Below, piece after piece: positions 1 through 8,900 of a stretch of 64,000 nt of DNA. The stretch lies in contig MEPB01000077.1 in NCBI GenBank assembly GCA_001769385.1, positions 84,616 to 148,615 of the forward strand, given 5' to 3'. The notes under the pieces were generated by a model. That model was not told the origin of the DNA, searched no databases, and worked only from the letters and a program-made list of their open reading frames with translations. The position numbers and the translations under genes were made by a program. Within the stretch, counting starts at the first letter, position 1, and every line of letters begins with the position of its first letter. Source of the stretch: Bacteroidetes bacterium RIFCSPLOWO2_12_FULL_35_15 (GTDB taxonomy: Bacteria > Bacteroidota > Bacteroidia > 2-12-FULL-35-15).

Positions 1-2
1 GT

Positions 3-2684
3 GCGGCATCCAACACCCACAGTTGGTCAACAGCTGCAGTTGTAACAGCAGCTCAAACAAACGGAGTGAATGTTACTTTGTGTGCCACATTATTCAGCGG
101 ACATACTACATTTTTTGCAAGTTCCACCTCACAACAAACCCTTATTACCAATTTAATAAATGCCGTTCAACAACGAAATGCACATGGTGTAAATATTGAT
201 TTCGAAGGAATGGGATCTTCGCACAAAGCAAGTTTTACAGCCTTTATGATCGATCTTTGTAATCAAATGCATGCAGCAATTCCCGGTTCAGAAATAAGCA
301 TTGCTTTGTATTCAGTGGATTGGAGCGGAGTGTTTGATATGCCGGCTTTAAATCCTTATGTTGATCTATTTGTAATCATGGGTTACGATTATTATTACAG
401 TGGAAGTACCACAGCCGGACCAGAAGACCCCTTGTATAATTTCCAAACTTCTTACAATTACACCCTCACAAAATCAATTACATACTATCTGAACAAAGGC
501 ACCTCCAGATCAAAATTATTATTGGGCCTGCCCTATTATGGCCGGGAATGGGCCACTACAGCATCTACTGCGCCAAGCAGCACAACAGGTGGCGGAACAA
601 ATACAGTTATATATAATACGATGCGCAATAATACATCCGGCAATTACAGCAACCGCCAATGGGATGTGAACAGTTCTTCGAGTTGGTATTTATCTCAACG
701 TTCAGGTGTCTGGTGGCAGGCATTTGTTGATGATGCGTATTCGATGGGTAAACGTTTCGATATGGTTAATCAATTTGGAATTGGAGGCATCGGCATCTGG
801 GCATTAGGGTATGATAACGGCTATAGCGACTTCTGGAACCTGATACAAAATAAATTCACCGATTGCGCAACTGTTCCGTGTACAGATACTATTTATGACA
901 TGGGTGGGCCTAACAGAGATTATTATGCAAATGAAAATTACACATACACCATTGCACCAACAGGATCAACTGGTGTAACATTAAATTTTTCTGCATTCAC
1001 AACTGAATTAAATTACGATACACTCTGGATCTATAATGGTGCAAGTACCGCATCACCATTGATTGGCTTTTACACAGGAACTAATAGTCCCGGCACAGTT
1101 AGTTCCACTAACGGTGCATTAACCATTCGATTCAAATCCGATATTGCAACACAAGCAAGTGGCTTTAAAGCAATATGGAATTGCAGCCTGGCAGCTATTG
1201 ATGTTGTAAATCCTACAACGCAAGTTACTGCACCTACAAACTGGGTAACGCAAAATTTCACCGGTACTTTTACTGATGCTGATAATGCAGGCGGTTCAGG
1301 TATAGAAAAAAGTTTTTATCAAGTACTTGACTACAATGGTACTGAATGGAGAGCAAATAACGGCAATGGATTTTTCAGTGATAATTTCGATCTGGTCCTT
1401 CATCCCGACTGGACCATTGCAAATGGAACATGGGCCATCAATGGGGGGTATTTAGAGCAAAGTGATCAGGCAACAACAACTACTAATACAAACATATATG
1501 CGCCACTTACTCAAAATTTATCGAACAGATATTTATATAACTGGCAAGGAAAAATTGGTGGTACCGGAACAAACAGACGTGCAGGATTTCATTTTTTCTG
1601 TGATGATGCGACACAATCAAATCGGGGAAACTCTTATTTTGTATGGTTCAGAGTAGATCAGAGTGTTTGTGAATTTTATAAAGTAACAGCCAACACTTTT
1701 TCTTTAATGAGCTCAGTTCCGATGACAGTAGCCCTAAACACATGGTATGATTATAAAGTTTCATATGATCGTATTTCAGGAAAAATAGATGTGTATCAAA
1801 ATAATATTTTTGCAGGAAGCTGGACAGATCCAACACCATTGTCGAACGGAAATGCAATCTCTTTCCGCAGCGGAAATTGTAATTATATGGTGAATGACCT
1901 GAAAGTGTATCGTTCACGCTTACAATCTGTTACAGTTAGTGTTGGCGCTGCTTCCACAAATGATGTCCGTTATCAGAATCCCAATCCTACTACTCCATCG
2001 TGCAGAATAAAATCAATTACAAAAGATGTGACAGGAAATTTATCGACTGTTGCTTTTCAGGATGTAAATGTTGACTGGACAATCCCATCAAGTGCTTCGG
2101 TGGTTGATGGAACCACTACAGATATTGACACTACCTATTCCTTAACACAATTATCTGCGAACTGGACAATTTGCGCAGATACAAATTCTGATGTTGTGAA
2201 TTACTGGTATGCCATTGGAACCACAGCAGGCGCAACAGATATTGTGAATTGGACCAATAATAATCTAAATACCGCAGTTACAAATACCGGATTAACATTA
2301 ACATCCGGACAACTTTATTACTTCAGTATTAAATCAGAAGATGGAGCAGGATTATTATCAACGATAACAACCAGCGATGGACAATTGGCATTATTGGCAA
2401 CAGGAATTAATGAAGTGGCGAATGATCTTAATCTGATCGCTTTCCCAAATCCATTCACAGAAAATACTACGATAGAATATAATTTACAAACAAACAGTAC
2501 AATTGAAATTTCGCTTATTGATATCCTTGGAAAAGAAATCATGATAACACCTAAACAAAACCAACAAAGCGGAAAACATCAATTAGTGATCAATAAATAT
2601 GATTTGAATCTTTCAAATGGAATTTACTTTTTGAAAGTTAAAACAGACAAAAAAGAAATAATTACAAAATTGATCCTGCAATAA
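3..2684 (+). CDS. GH18 chitinase-like secreted protein with CUB-like, FN3-like and T9SS sorting domains (5' end outside window)
   Basis: The frame is open to the left edge, so the true start and signal peptide lie upstream; the GTG at 66 is only an internal codon. The N-terminal part is a glycoside hydrolase family 18 barrel: the motif GVNIDFEG puts the likely catalytic Glu at 204-206, and later segments (YVDLFVIMGYDYYY, LLLGLPYYGREW, GIGIWALGYDNG) match the substrate-site strands of chitinase/YaaH-like members. Next come a CUB-like beta domain (about 866-1190), a concanavalin/LamG-like stretch (about 1350-1925), a fibronectin-III-like unit (about 2130-2420) and a C-terminal T9SS type A sorting domain (about 2430-2681, with FPNPF and GIYFLKV). 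Probable role: a secreted or surface enzyme acting on chitin, peptidoglycan or a related polymer. The substrate cannot be told from sequence. The first Asp of DxxDxDxE is His here, as in some spore-germination-type GH18 proteins. Confidence 0.88.
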   Translation, partial: AASNTHSWSTAAVVTAAQTNGVNVTLCATLFSGHTTFFASSTSQQTLITNLINAVQQRNAHGVNIDFEGMGSSHKASFTAFMIDLCNQMHAAIPGSEISIALYSVDWSGVFDMPALNPYVDLFVIMGYDYYYSGSTTAGPEDPLYNFQTSYNYTLTKSITYYLNKGTSRSKLLLGLPYYGREWATTASTAPSSTTGGGTNTVIYNTMRNNTSGNYSNRQWDVNSSSSWYLSQRSGVWWQAFVDDAYSMGKRFDMVNQFGIGGIGIWALGYDNGYSDFWNLIQNKFTDCATVPCTDTIYDMGGPNRDYYANENYTYTIAPTGSTGVTLNFSAFTTELNYDTLWIYNGASTASPLIGFYTGTNSPGTVSSTNGALTIRFKSDIATQASGFKAIWNCSLAAIDVVNPTTQVTAPTNWVTQNFTGTFTDADNAGGSGIEKSFYQVLDYNGTEWRANNGNGFFSDNFDLVLHPDWTIANGTWAINGGYLEQSDQATTTTNTNIYAPLTQNLSNRYLYNWQGKIGGTGTNRRAGFHFFCDDATQSNRGNSYFVWFRVDQSVCEFYKVTANTFSLMSSVPMTVALNTWYDYKVSYDRISGKIDVYQNNIFAGSWTDPTPLSNGNAISFRSGNCNYMVNDLKVYRSRLQSVTVSVGAASTNDVRYQNPNPTTPSCRIKSITKDVTGNLSTVAFQDVNVDWTIPSSASVVDGTTTDIDTTYSLTQLSANWTICADTNSDVVNYWYAIGTTAGATDIVNWTNNNLNTAVTNTGLTLTSGQLYYFSIKSEDGAGLLSTITTSDGQLALLATGINEVANDLNLIAFPNPFTENTTIEYNLQTNSTIEISLIDILGKEIMITPKQNQQSGKHQLVINKYDLNLSNGIYFLKVKTDKKEIITKLILQ

Positions 2685-2717
2685 AAATGTTTATTTTGCA
2701 TTAAAATAGTATAAAAT

Positions 2718-2894
2718 ATGAAAGAATGTATCGTATGTAAAAAATCTCATAATGAGATTCCCTTAACCTCTTTTATTTATAAAGAGACCTCCTTTTGGAT
2801 CTGTCCGCAGCATATCCCAATTTTAATTCACAGTCCGCAGAAGCTGGCAGACTTGCTTCCCGGAGCAGATCAGTTTGAAGGAGCAGCTCATTAA
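2718..2894 (+). CDS. 58-aa zinc-ribbon-like small protein
   Basis: This short frame starts at ATG 2718 and ends at TAA 2892-2894. It encodes 58 residues with a CIVCKKSH knuckle near the N-terminus and a WICPQH knuckle around residues 27-32, a C-x2-C ... C-x2-H pattern typical of a small zinc-binding fold. Codon use is normal for the neighbourhood and the frame has no competing gene. It follows the GH18 gene by 33 bp on the same strand. Function is unknown; small treble-clef or ribbon proteins of this size are common conserved hypotheticals in Bacteroidota. I consider it a real gene because four regularly spaced metal ligands are unlikely by chance. Confidence 0.62.
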   Translation: MKECIVCKKSHNEIPLTSFIYKETSFWICPQHIPILIHSPQKLADLLPGADQFEGAAH

Positions 2895-2899
2895 TTATT

Positions 2900-2999
2900 T
2901 GTCATTTCGAACGGAATGAAATGAAGAGAGAAATCTGTTGATCGAGATAAGATTTCTCCCGGAGTTTATCCTGACGGAGTCGAAGGGGTTAAAATGACA
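2900..2999. repeat. Imperfect palindromic intergenic repeat (TGTCATTTCGA type)
   Basis: The stretch begins TGTCATTTCGA and ends with TCGAAGG followed by AAAATGACA. Internally, GAGAAATCT pairs with AGATTTCTC. It is an imperfect inverted repeat of about 100 bp in non-coding DNA. REP-like repeats beginning with this sequence are scattered through many Bacteroidota genomes. Confidence 0.6.
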
Positions 3000-3080
3000 A
3001 GGTTGGTAAAAATAAAAAAACAGATCCTTTTTTATGTTCTTAATAGAAAAAAATAAAATTGAAAATCATATTTTGAACAT

Positions 3081-3148
3081 CATTGCGAGGAACCGAAGCA
3101 ATCTATCAAAAGCGATTTATGTGGAGATTGCTTCGGTTCCTCGCAATG
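3081..3148. repeat. Perfect 24-bp inverted repeat (CATTGCGAGGAACCGAAGC type)
   Basis: Bases 3081-3104 are the exact reverse complement of 3125-3148, with a 20-nt spacer. The arms are GC-richer than their surroundings. The stretch 2895-3235 otherwise shows no gene; it holds this element and the repeat at 2900-2999. It resembles dispersed palindromes known from many bacterial genomes and could also act as a processing or termination hairpin. Confidence 0.75.
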
Positions 3149-3235
3149 ACAAGCTAACAGCAGAAAATCTTTAACCATTAATAACAAGGCATGAACTTTA
3201 TAGTATGTCGTTTCAAAAAATTAAAATTTAGTACA

Positions 3236-4099
3236 ATGCGTTTCCTTTTTCTCTCCATTTTTATTTTTCTTTACATCCTCACCAAAGCACAAGATGATGT
3301 TGATCCATTTGAAAAATATGGCCCTCCGGGCGCAACATACACCAATTTGAAAGATGCATTGCTGGATTCGAAAATAGCATACAAAGTAAAAATCGAAAAT
3401 CAGATCCTTGATCCAAAACTTTCACCAAAATTTGGAAAACTCACGCAAACACAGGCTTTGCAGCTGTCAAGCAATAGTTTAACACAATTACCGGAAGGAT
3501 TTAAAGAGCTGACAAATCTTATTTATTTTGCGAGCATTGGAAATCAACTTACTTCCTTGCCAACAGATTTTAGTAACCTATCACAACTCACCGAGCTTCA
3601 TTTACACAGCACCAAATTAGATTCCTTAACAAATGATTTTGTTTATCTGGGGAAACTAAAAGCATTAGAAATACAGAACAATAAAGCTGATACTTTTTAT
3701 TTCCCTAATACATTTGGATACTTAGCCAGCCTGAATAGTTTATTATTATTTAATACGAAGCTTGATACGTTGCCAGGCTCATTTGCTGAATTTAAAAAAT
3801 TAAAAAGTTTGACATTCGCCATGTGCGGGTTAAACAAAGTACCGAAGGGCATAAGTAAAATAGGGTCTTTAGAGTTATTAGTACTTGATAATAATTCAAT
3901 AAGCGAACTTCCAAAAAGTATTTATAAATTAAAAAACTTAAAATACCTTTCCCTTCAAAGTAATAAACTTGTTGCAATTTCTGACAGCATTTGTATGCTA
4001 AAAAACCTTGAAATGCTTGACTTGCGGGGAAATTACCTGAAAGAATATGATATTGCCATATTGAAGGCATTATTGCCGAAATGCCGGATTTTGTATTAG
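3236..4099 (+). CDS. Secreted leucine-rich repeat protein
   Basis: I place the start at ATG 3236 because the protein then begins MRFLFLSIFIFLYILTKAQ, a compact signal peptide with cleavage after KAQ. An in-frame ATG at 3191 would add 15 residues ahead of it. The mature part is about eight or nine leucine-rich repeats of the bacterial LPxxxxxLxxLxxLxLxxN type (for example LTQLPEGFKELTNLIYF, ISELPKSIYKLKNLKYL) with no catalytic domain. LRRs of this type make curved protein-binding surfaces. The protein is probably periplasmic or surface-exposed; I see no T9SS sorting domain. Partner unknown. It stands alone between repeat-rich intergenic regions. Confidence 0.85.
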   Translation: MRFLFLSIFIFLYILTKAQDDVDPFEKYGPPGATYTNLKDALLDSKIAYKVKIENQILDPKLSPKFGKLTQTQALQLSSNSLTQLPEGFKELTNLIYFASIGNQLTSLPTDFSNLSQLTELHLHSTKLDSLTNDFVYLGKLKALEIQNNKADTFYFPNTFGYLASLNSLLLFNTKLDTLPGSFAEFKKLKSLTFAMCGLNKVPKGISKIGSLELLVLDNNSISELPKSIYKLKNLKYLSLQSNKLVAISDSICMLKNLEMLDLRGNYLKEYDIAILKALLPKCRILY

Positions 4100-4186
4100 A
4101 GCTATTACCGCTATAGCATTTTATTTTTTAAATAATATCATTAATTAAATCAAATTAGTCCAATCTGTTTTTTGCCTCAGCGATAA

Positions 4187-4219
4187 ACCTTTTCCAAAGT
4201 TTCAAACTTTGGAAAAGGT
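4187..4219. repeat. Perfect 16-bp palindrome, possible terminator or REP
   Basis: Bases 4187-4202 are the exact reverse complement of 4204-4219, with one central base. The arms read ACCTTTTCCAAAGTTT. The element lies in the 336-bp gene-free stretch after the LRR gene. It has no strong T-run downstream, so a repetitive palindrome is as likely as a terminator. Nothing else was recognised between 4100 and 4435. Confidence 0.6.
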
Positions 4220-4435
4220 ATAATTACCTCTGGATTGATTCATAAAAAGTATTGATATAATTGCCCCACCTTTAATATCTTCCTAAGATAATTCCAATTG
4301 TAATTTGTTACAAAACTAAAACATGACATATAATAGCTGCTGTTTTCAAAGAATGTTTTAAATTGCAGTAAGATTGAAAAAATAAAAAAAACGATTCCTA
4401 TTTCCAATCAGTAATTTGCACTCAAAAAAGTCACC

Positions 4436-5641
4436 ATGAAAAATATAAAATTTGTCTTATTGCTTTTATGCTTTTATCAGGTATCTTATTTATATTCACA
4501 GGGAGAATATGTTGTAGAAATTGATAAAACAAATGGAGCATTTATAAAAACAGGACTGGCAATTACTGATATTACATATATCTACCCTGATGACAGAACT
4601 TATGATGAAAATACAGGAACCTTTATTTTTGCAAGCAGTTTAGTGAATCACAGTTTATTTTCAATAAATGTTTCAGATGGTTCAATAATTAACAATCCAA
4701 CGATAAATAGCATTTCCCTTTTTGAATTTGACAACACTAACAGTAAATTATATGGGTTAGAACAAGACAATGCTACTAATTCAAAACACTTTGTGTTAAT
4801 TAATCCGGCAACAGGAACCCTTATACAACTGGGGGATTCTATTCCCGGTTCAGCAATGTATGGTGGTGGGCTAAATACCTTTGACGAAATAAATCATAGC
4901 TATATTTTTATTGATCCTTCCAACATACTATACTCCATTAATGCAACAAATGGCATAATTATTTTCGATCCTTATTTATCATTGGCCTCTAGTGAAAGTA
5001 TTGCTAACCTGGCATTTGATAATTCCAGCGGTATATTATATGCATTGTTAAATGATTATAATGCTCAGAAGTTTTTTTTAGTTACTATAGATCCTGCAAC
5101 AGGCATTAACACCAGAATTGGATCAGGTACAACACATGGAATTGGAGGCGGAAGTGCCGCAATTGACAAAGTCAATCAACATTACAGTTATTTGTATTCC
5201 GACACAGATGAAGGAGGCTTTGCTATAACAACACTAGACCTTGCAACGGGTAATGTGGTTTACAATTCGCTGGTACAAGCATTTACTGCAAACGACAATT
5301 TTTACAGTCTAAAATATGATAATGTTCAGGGAAAGTCTTACGCTATTCATTGGGAAACAAATACGGTTACACAAGTTCCGAAATCAGAAAACTCAAATCC
5401 CTACTCAACTATTTACCCAAATCCATTTAAGCAAAATGCAATCCTTCAATTTAGTAATTCTAAGAATGAAAATTGTGATATAAAGATATACAATACACTG
5501 GGAGAGCTGATTCTTGAGATTGGTAACATTACTACTGATCGTGTAAAAATTGAAAAAGGAACAATAGCAAATGGTCTTTATTTTTTTCGGATTCAAAGTG
5601 ACAAAGAAATTATCTCAAAAGGCAATTTCATAATAGAATAA
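4436..5641 (+). CDS. Secreted protein with T9SS type A sorting domain
   Basis: 401 residues with a clear signal peptide (first ~22 residues, hydrophobic FVLLLLCFYQVSYLYSQG). The body is a run of short beta-rich repeats of the kind LFEFDNTNSKLYGL, NLAFDNSSGILYAL, SLKYDNVQGKSYAI, which suggests a beta-propeller-like fold. No catalytic motif is visible. Residues ~322-401 form a T9SS sorting domain (IYPNPF ... GLYFFRI). It is therefore expected to cross the outer membrane by the type IX system and be attached or released. Substrate or partner unknown. Confidence 0.82.
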   Translation: MKNIKFVLLLLCFYQVSYLYSQGEYVVEIDKTNGAFIKTGLAITDITYIYPDDRTYDENTGTFIFASSLVNHSLFSINVSDGSIINNPTINSISLFEFDNTNSKLYGLEQDNATNSKHFVLINPATGTLIQLGDSIPGSAMYGGGLNTFDEINHSYIFIDPSNILYSINATNGIIIFDPYLSLASSESIANLAFDNSSGILYALLNDYNAQKFFLVTIDPATGINTRIGSGTTHGIGGGSAAIDKVNQHYSYLYSDTDEGGFAITTLDLATGNVVYNSLVQAFTANDNFYSLKYDNVQGKSYAIHWETNTVTQVPKSENSNPYSTIYPNPFKQNAILQFSNSKNENCDIKIYNTLGELILEIGNITTDRVKIEKGTIANGLYFFRIQSDKEIISKGNFIIE

Positions 5642-5806
5642 GAAGTTAAATGGAAATTCTATTCAATTCCCAAATCGCCTTTGGGTCATACACCAATCTT
5701 TACCGGATTAAATCAGGTGAGAACCGGGACACATGACTGGCTCAGATGAACAAGTTCATTTGCCCTGCCTCTTTTCTTTAGAGATTGAGGTTGTAACGAA
5801 CAACAT

Positions 5807-6535
5807 CTATTTACGTTTGAAAGTTTTTGCCTCTTCCTTCTCCTCGTAATTCAACACACCTCCCCAAAGTACCATTTGGCGAATGATCCAGGCTTGTCGC
5901 TTTAAAACATAGCCACTCGGTTTCGCAGCTGAAAACCGTATAGGATTGGGTAATACCGCTGCAATTAAGGATGCTTCGCCTTTTGTTAAATACTCGGCAT
6001 CTTTATGAAAAAAGTTTTTCGAAGCCGCCTGGGCACCATAGACCCCATCACCCATTTCAATTACATTCAGATAAACTTCCATGATGCGTTGTTTGCTCCA
6101 GAAAGTTTCGATCAGAAAAGTGAAATATACTTCAAAGCCTTTACGGATCCAGCTTCGGCCCGCCCATAAAAAAACATTTTTTGCTGTTTGTTGACTGATC
6201 GTACTTGCCCCGCGTGTTTTTTTATGACTTTCATTATACTCCAATGCCTTATCTATGGCTTCAAAATCAAAACCATTGTGTTTGATAAAATTTTGATCTT
6301 CGGAACAAACAACTGCTAATTGAAGATGGGGAGAAATTTCTTCAAGAGGAACCCAGTCTTTTTTAAGTTTCAGGTCCTTGCCATCCATCTTCTGTTCCAC
6401 ACATCTAATAAGCATTAGGGGAGTAACAGGAATTGGCACCCATCGGAAAAATAAAACGGAAACAATGCTGATGATAAAAAACCACATGGCTGCTTTCCAG
6501 GTAAAGCGCCAAATTTTTTTGAGAAATTCTTTCAC
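5807..6535 (-). CDS. mtgA: Monofunctional biosynthetic peptidoglycan transglycosylase
   Basis: 242 residues, close to the usual MtgA length. One N-terminal membrane anchor (about residues 14-32) is followed by a GT51 transglycosylase domain. The first catalytic Glu lies in CSEDQNFIKHNGFD (E79). RGASTISQQTAKN and the conserved EVYLN-IEMGDGVYGA block are also present, and there is no transpeptidase domain. It polymerises lipid II into glycan strands on the outer face of the inner membrane. It is the last gene of a minus-strand operon, 15 bp after the porP-like gene, so it may be co-expressed with surface-protein genes. It converges with the T9SS cargo gene on the left. Confidence 0.93.
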   Translation of the reverse strand: MKEFLKKIWRFTWKAAMWFFIISIVSVLFFRWVPIPVTPLMLIRCVEQKMDGKDLKLKKDWVPLEEISPHLQLAVVCSEDQNFIKHNGFDFEAIDKALEYNESHKKTRGASTISQQTAKNVFLWAGRSWIRKGFEVYFTFLIETFWSKQRIMEVYLNVIEMGDGVYGAQAASKNFFHKDAEYLTKGEASLIAAVLPNPIRFSAAKPSGYVLKRQAWIIRQMVLWGGVLNYEEKEEAKTFKRK

Positions 6536-6550
6536 AGGATCAGCATAACA

Positions 6551-7507
6551 TTAAAATTCAAACTTAGGACATTCTGCCACACTGTTTCTTCCTTCATTAT
6601 CCTCTGCTCCCATTACCGGTGAAAACCCCATCATGATCTCTGTAGAGTTTGATTGGGAAGCCCGAAAGCGTGAAACAGTGTAATCGTAAGCAAAGCCAAT
6701 TACCAGGTTATCAAAAAGCCGAACCTGCACAATTGCAGAAACAGCATCGTGCATGCGATACGTTAATCCAAACCCAACTCTTTTTCTGTAATAGGCCATG
6801 CAATTAAAATGTACTAAAGGTAAATTTGTAAAAGTGGATTGTACATGAATAGCCGGAATATATGTGAAATCATAATTAGGGGAATAAAATTTTCTGCTAA
6901 GTGTAATAAATGCAGAAGGAATAAGTTTGGTAGGAGTTCCGATTTGTCTGCTGCCTTGCTTCAATTTATTCTTGTAAAGATTCCGAACAGAAATATCAAT
7001 CGCAATTTTTTTTGAATAAAAATAAAGACCGGGAATAAAATCAGGATAAAGCAAAACCTTTTTATCCTGTACTGCTAAAGCCGGATCATTGGCATCAAAT
7101 AAAATATTATTTACCATCACTTGTTTTATTCCCGCATTTAATCCAAAACTCAAATAATAATCCTTGGATAATTTTAAGTGAATTGCATAAGTACCATAAG
7201 CAGATTTATTGATAAATGCCCCGAACTTATCTGATTCGACATACAGTCCAACCCCATGCCAATAGCGTTTATATCCTTTTTTTCCAAAATCTTTTGTTAC
7301 CGAAGCGAAATTAGTTTCTGGTGCATAAGCAAATCCGCGCCATTGTGTTCTTCGTCCCAGCACTATATTCCAATTTCTGGTATAACCTGCTACTGCAGGA
7401 TTCAAACCATACCTGTTCATCATGAACTGAGAATATTGTACAGTTTGTTGCGCCTGCAAACCCGCCATAAAAAAGAAAAAAAGCAGTATGTATATTATTT
7501 TTTTCAT
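6551..7507 (-). CDS. PorP/SprF family type IX secretion system membrane protein
   Basis: 318 residues with a signal peptide ending in LQAQ. The conserved opening QYSQFMMNRYGLNPAVAGY is the hallmark of the PorP/SprF family. The rest is rich in alternating hydrophobic strands expected of an outer-membrane barrel. Family members work with the T9SS; SprF-type proteins are specifically needed to export or anchor a partner protein with a CHU_C (type B) sorting domain. Such a partner is encoded immediately upstream, one base away, so the two very likely form a dedicated pair. Assignment to the family is firm; the exact role as secretion factor or attachment site is inferred. Confidence 0.92.
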   Translation of the reverse strand: MKKIIYILLFFFFMAGLQAQQTVQYSQFMMNRYGLNPAVAGYTRNWNIVLGRRTQWRGFAYAPETNFASVTKDFGKKGYKRYWHGVGLYVESDKFGAFINKSAYGTYAIHLKLSKDYYLSFGLNAGIKQVMVNNILFDANDPALAVQDKKVLLYPDFIPGLYFYSKKIAIDISVRNLYKNKLKQGSRQIGTPTKLIPSAFITLSRKFYSPNYDFTYIPAIHVQSTFTNLPLVHFNCMAYYRKRVGFGLTYRMHDAVSAIVQVRLFDNLVIGFAYDYTVSRFRASQSNSTEIMMGFSPVMGAEDNEGRNSVAECPKFEF

Positions 7508-7508
7508 T

Positions 7509-8090
7509 TTATCTTACAATAGAAACGCTCCCTTTTTTAATGGCTTTTTCATCTTTTTTATCTTTGTAAACAAGGAAAAAATAAGATGCATCGGGTAATG
7601 GAGTTCCGAACATATCTCTGCCATCCCAAGGCTCTGCATATAAACCCTTATTTTCATATACTTTTTGCCCCCACCTGTTATACACTAATACCAATGCATT
7701 GGGGAAATATTGCGAATTTGAAATAGACCAGGTATCATTATAACCATCCCCATTGGGTGTAAACCCAATTTCAGGAGCCATCTCACATTCTAATTCCTGA
7801 ATGGTGAATGTAATTATTGTATCATAACCGCTGGCATCTGAAACAATAACAAAATAATTTTGAACTTCTAAATTCTCAATGGATGCATAATTTCCGGAAG
7901 AGTTTTGTCCATTGCTCCATTGAAATGAATAGGGAGGATTTACAAGACTAGTAATAGTAACAGTTGCTTTTCCTAATTTGAAATGCATACACTGGACATT
8001 TTGAATAGAAAGCACGGCATCAACTTGTGCCGGTGAGAGTTTGATCAGCATCAGAAAAGAAAAAAGAAAATATAGTTTTATTGGTTTCAA
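7509..8090 (-). CDS. Small surface protein with SprB-like repeat and gliding-motility (CHU_C, T9SS type B) C-terminal domain
   Basis: 193 residues. A signal peptide (about 20 residues, ending SPAQ) is followed by one SprB-like/PKD-like unit (YSFQWSNGQNSSGNYASI). The C-terminal ~85 residues match the gliding-motility CHU_C domain (FTPNGDGYNDTW, LVYNRWGQKVYE, PLPDASYFFLVYKD). The type B sorting domain directs export by the T9SS with help of a PorP/SprF partner, which is the next gene. At 193 aa it is a miniature of the giant SprB adhesins. It lies between a TPR gene (3-bp gap) and porP (1-bp gap). Confidence 0.9.
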   Translation of the reverse strand: MKPIKLYFLFSFLMLIKLSPAQVDAVLSIQNVQCMHFKLGKATVTITSLVNPPYSFQWSNGQNSSGNYASIENLEVQNYFVIVSDASGYDTIITFTIQELECEMAPEIGFTPNGDGYNDTWSISNSQYFPNALVLVYNRWGQKVYENKGLYAEPWDGRDMFGTPLPDASYFFLVYKDKKDEKAIKKGSVSIVR

Positions 8091-8093
8091 AAT

Positions 8094-8804
8094 TTAATTA
8101 CATAATTTATTAATTAATTCTTCGGCCATTATACTTCCTTTATCAGAAGCTGTTTTAAGTACTTCACAAGATTGTGTTTTGTCGCCATGCAAATACAACA
8201 ATGTAGCTAAACCAATATATGCTTCCCGATAACTTATATCAAGAGCAATTACTTTTTTATAATCCGCAACAGCTCCCTCATAATCTCCTGAAAAATCTTT
8301 CCAGAAAGCACGGCTATAATATGCGTTTATATAATTTGCATCTATACTAATGGCTTTATCCAGATCAGAAATTGCTGATGGGTAATCCCCCAAATACCCT
8401 TTTGCTAAAGCTCTGTTATAATAAGTCTTTGCAGAATTTGGTCTTAAAGAAATTGCCTTACTAAAATCTTTAATTGCTCCGATGTAATCTTTCGATTGAG
8501 CTTTAGCGATGCCGCGTGCATAAATGGGTTCAAAATAATTAGGATTGAATTTTATTGCCTGACTTAATTGTTTTATCGCCAGTTTATTTTCTCCTGATTT
8601 ATAATTGATGATTCCTTGTAAACACAATGCACTATCATAATCAGGTTTAGAAAGCAAAGCATTATCCAGATCCTGCAAAGCTGCTTTATGATCTTTTAAT
8701 GAATCATTTATTAAAGCACTTTTGTAATATTCGTAGGCAGAATTTTGAGCAAACGAAAATGTAGCTGAAACTAAAAAGAAAATAAACAGGGCTACTTTTT
8801 TCAT
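8094..8804 (-). CDS. Periplasmic tetratricopeptide-repeat protein
   Basis: 236 residues beginning with a signal peptide (MKKVALFIFFLVSATFSFAQ). The mature protein is about six TPR units with the typical A-x-x-x-x-x-x-A-Y/F-x-x-R-A pattern (AIKDFSKAISLRPNSAKTYY, AISDLDKAISIDANYINAYY). TPR units are protein-protein scaffolds. It is the first gene of the operon that continues into the SprB/CHU_C protein, PorP and MtgA, which suggests a role in assembling or presenting the secreted partner. No catalytic domain. Confidence 0.88.
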   Translation of the reverse strand: MKKVALFIFFLVSATFSFAQNSAYEYYKSALINDSLKDHKAALQDLDNALLSKPDYDSALCLQGIINYKSGENKLAIKQLSQAIKFNPNYFEPIYARGIAKAQSKDYIGAIKDFSKAISLRPNSAKTYYNRALAKGYLGDYPSAISDLDKAISIDANYINAYYSRAFWKDFSGDYEGAVADYKKVIALDISYREAYIGLATLLYLHGDKTQSCEVLKTASDKGSIMAEELINKLCN

Positions 8805-8900
8805 TGTTGAGTAAACTGTACTGCGTTAATGTTGGCAAGAGTTAAAATAAAACTGCAAAACCTGATTTGAATTAATTCATTGCTTTCTCTTTTATAAAAA

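Noticed and set aside
4187..4219. Palindrome as part of a CRISPR array
   Set aside because: Only one copy is present and there are no regularly spaced repeats; no CRISPR array was seen anywhere in the window.
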